Translations under genes and position numbers: made by a program
In this document: positions 6,545-7,533 of the stretch, piece after piece
How the letters are laid out: the number at the start of each line of letters is the position of its first letter
How positions within the stretch are numbered: the first letter of the stretch is position 1
Source of the DNA: Candidatus Symbiothrix sp.
GTDB lineage: Bacteria > Bacteroidota > Bacteroidia > Bacteroidales > Azobacteroidaceae
Length of the DNA: 7,533 nt
Direction: 5' to 3'
Assembly (NCBI GenBank): GCA_031284765.1
Contig: JAITXK010000088.1
Coordinates: 1-7,533 of the forward strand
Notes under the pieces: generated by a model
The model's input: the letters and a program-made list of their open reading frames with translations, nothing else
Database searches by the model: none
Told to the model about the DNA's origin: nothing

Positions 6545-7533
6545 ATGAGTAATATTGTAGCCATAGTAGGCCGTCCTAACGTAGGAAAATCCACCTTGTT
6601 TAATCGTTTGACACAAAGCCGGCAAGCTATCGTAGATGAAACATCCGGTACAACGCGCGACCGCCAATACGGTAAAGCAGAATGGATTGGACAAGAATTT
6701 TCGGTCATCGATACCGGCGGTTGGGTATTAAATTCCGACGATATTTTCGAAGAAGAAATCAATAAACAAGTACAGATTGCCATTGAAGAAGCAGACGTCA
6801 TTCTGTTTGTCGTGGATGTCGTCATCGGCATTACCGATTTAGACCAGCAAGTGGCCAACATGCTCCGGCGGGGTAAAAAACCCGTAGTATTGGTTTCCAA
6901 CAAAGCCGATAATTATGAATTGCATCCGCAATCGGCCGAATTTTATGCTTTGGGATTGGATGAGCCTTATAATATTTCTGCTGCCAACGGTTCGGGAACC
7001 GGCGAATTATTAGATACGGTCGTTTCCAAATTTACCAAACAAGCAGAGGAAGAAACGGAAGAAGATGTGCCCAGAATTGCCATTGTCGGGCGACCGAATG
7101 CAGGTAAATCATCTCTCATCAACGCTTTTATCGGCGAAGAACGGAATATTGTAACCGATATTGCAGGCACCACGCGCGACTCCATTTACACACTTTACGA
7201 TAAATTCGGATTGAAATTTTATTTGGTCGATACGGCCGGTATTCGCAAAAAAGGGAAAGTAACCGAAGATTTGGAATACTATTCGGTTATCCGTGCCATC
7301 CGTACCATTGAAAACGCCGATGTATGCGTGTTAATGCTGGATGCCACCCGTGGAATCGAAGCACAAGACATGAATATCTTTTCTTTGGTTCAGAAAAACA
7401 AAAAAGGATTGGTAATAGTGGTCAATAAATGGGATTTGGTAGAAAACAAAGACCACAATGTGATCAGCACCTTTGAAGATGCTATTCGCGAACGTACCGC
7501 TCCTTTCACCGATGTTCCCGTAGTTTTTGCTTC
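6545..7533 (+). CDS. der: ribosome biogenesis GTPase Der (EngA), 3' partial
   Basis: Der is an essential GTPase with two G domains in tandem that helps mature the 50S ribosomal subunit in the cytoplasm. From the ATG at 6545 there are 329 complete codons before the window ends. G domain 1 has the P-loop 'GRPNVGKST' (9-17), 'TSGTTRD' (33-39), 'DTGG' (56-59) and 'NKAD' (119-122). An acidic linker 'EEETEED' precedes G domain 2, with P-loop 'GRPNAGKSS' (182-190), 'AGTTRD', 'DTAG' (229-232) and 'NKWD' (294-297). The two P-loops in one chain separate Der from Era and other single-domain GTPases. The remaining part of G domain 2 and the C-terminal KH-like domain lie beyond the window; full length is normally about 435-440 residues. 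The start is fixed by the N-terminal 'MSNIVAIVGRPN' pattern. No Shine-Dalgarno sequence is visible in the 13-bp gap after the membrane-protein gene. Confidence 0.97.
   Translation, partial: MSNIVAIVGRPNVGKSTLFNRLTQSRQAIVDETSGTTRDRQYGKAEWIGQEFSVIDTGGWVLNSDDIFEEEINKQVQIAIEEADVILFVVDVVIGITDLDQQVANMLRRGKKPVVLVSNKADNYELHPQSAEFYALGLDEPYNISAANGSGTGELLDTVVSKFTKQAEEETEEDVPRIAIVGRPNAGKSSLINAFIGEERNIVTDIAGTTRDSIYTLYDKFGLKFYLVDTAGIRKKGKVTEDLEYYSVIRAIRTIENADVCVLMLDATRGIEAQDMNIFSLVQKNKKGLVIVVNKWDLVENKDHNVISTFEDAIRERTAPFTDVPVVFA

Noticed and set aside
6523..6903. Reverse-strand frame of 126 codons opposite der
   Set aside because: The opposite strand encodes G domain 1 of Der with all motifs, so this is a shadow frame.

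Overview
This window looks like ordinary chromosome from a member of the Bacteroidota, most likely order Bacteroidales. The evidence is a large YfhO-type membrane protein of the Bacteroidota kind, a promoter upstream of purD that matches the Bacteroidetes primary-sigma consensus (TTTG, 20 bp, TAnnTTTG), start codons mostly without a clear Shine-Dalgarno sequence, moderate GC content, and a DUF6427-like membrane gene. Genus cannot be fixed from the sequence. All six genes lie on the + strand. There is no RNA gene, CRISPR array, insertion sequence or phage gene that I can see.

Left block (1-4177), surface-glycan type genes. A YfhO-family polytopic membrane protein, cut off at its 5' end by the window edge, is followed by a class I SAM-dependent methyltransferase with an N-terminal CxxC...CxxC metal-binding motif, and then by a GT-A fold family 2 glycosyltransferase. 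The first two genes overlap by 4 bp (ATGA) and the second and third are 6 bp apart, so they are probably one operon. Their shared job is probably assembly or decoration of a cell-envelope glycan; the substrate is unknown.

The first junction is the most unusual part of the window. It lies inside a tandem repeat of a 9-bp unit (ATGAARRRR). One unit is a base short, and that missing base creates both the stop of the YfhO gene and the frame of the methyltransferase gene.

Middle (4178-4326) is a 149-bp intergenic region with a weak candidate terminator and a consensus Bacteroidetes promoter.

Right block (4327-7533), housekeeping genes. purD (phosphoribosylamine-glycine ligase, purine synthesis) is followed with no gap by a multi-spanning DUF6427-like membrane protein. 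After 13 bp comes der (engA), the double-GTPase ribosome assembly factor, which runs off the right edge. der may also have its own promoter inside the end of the membrane-protein gene.

I did not find a clearly new biological system. The repeat-built gene junction is the observation most worth a second look.
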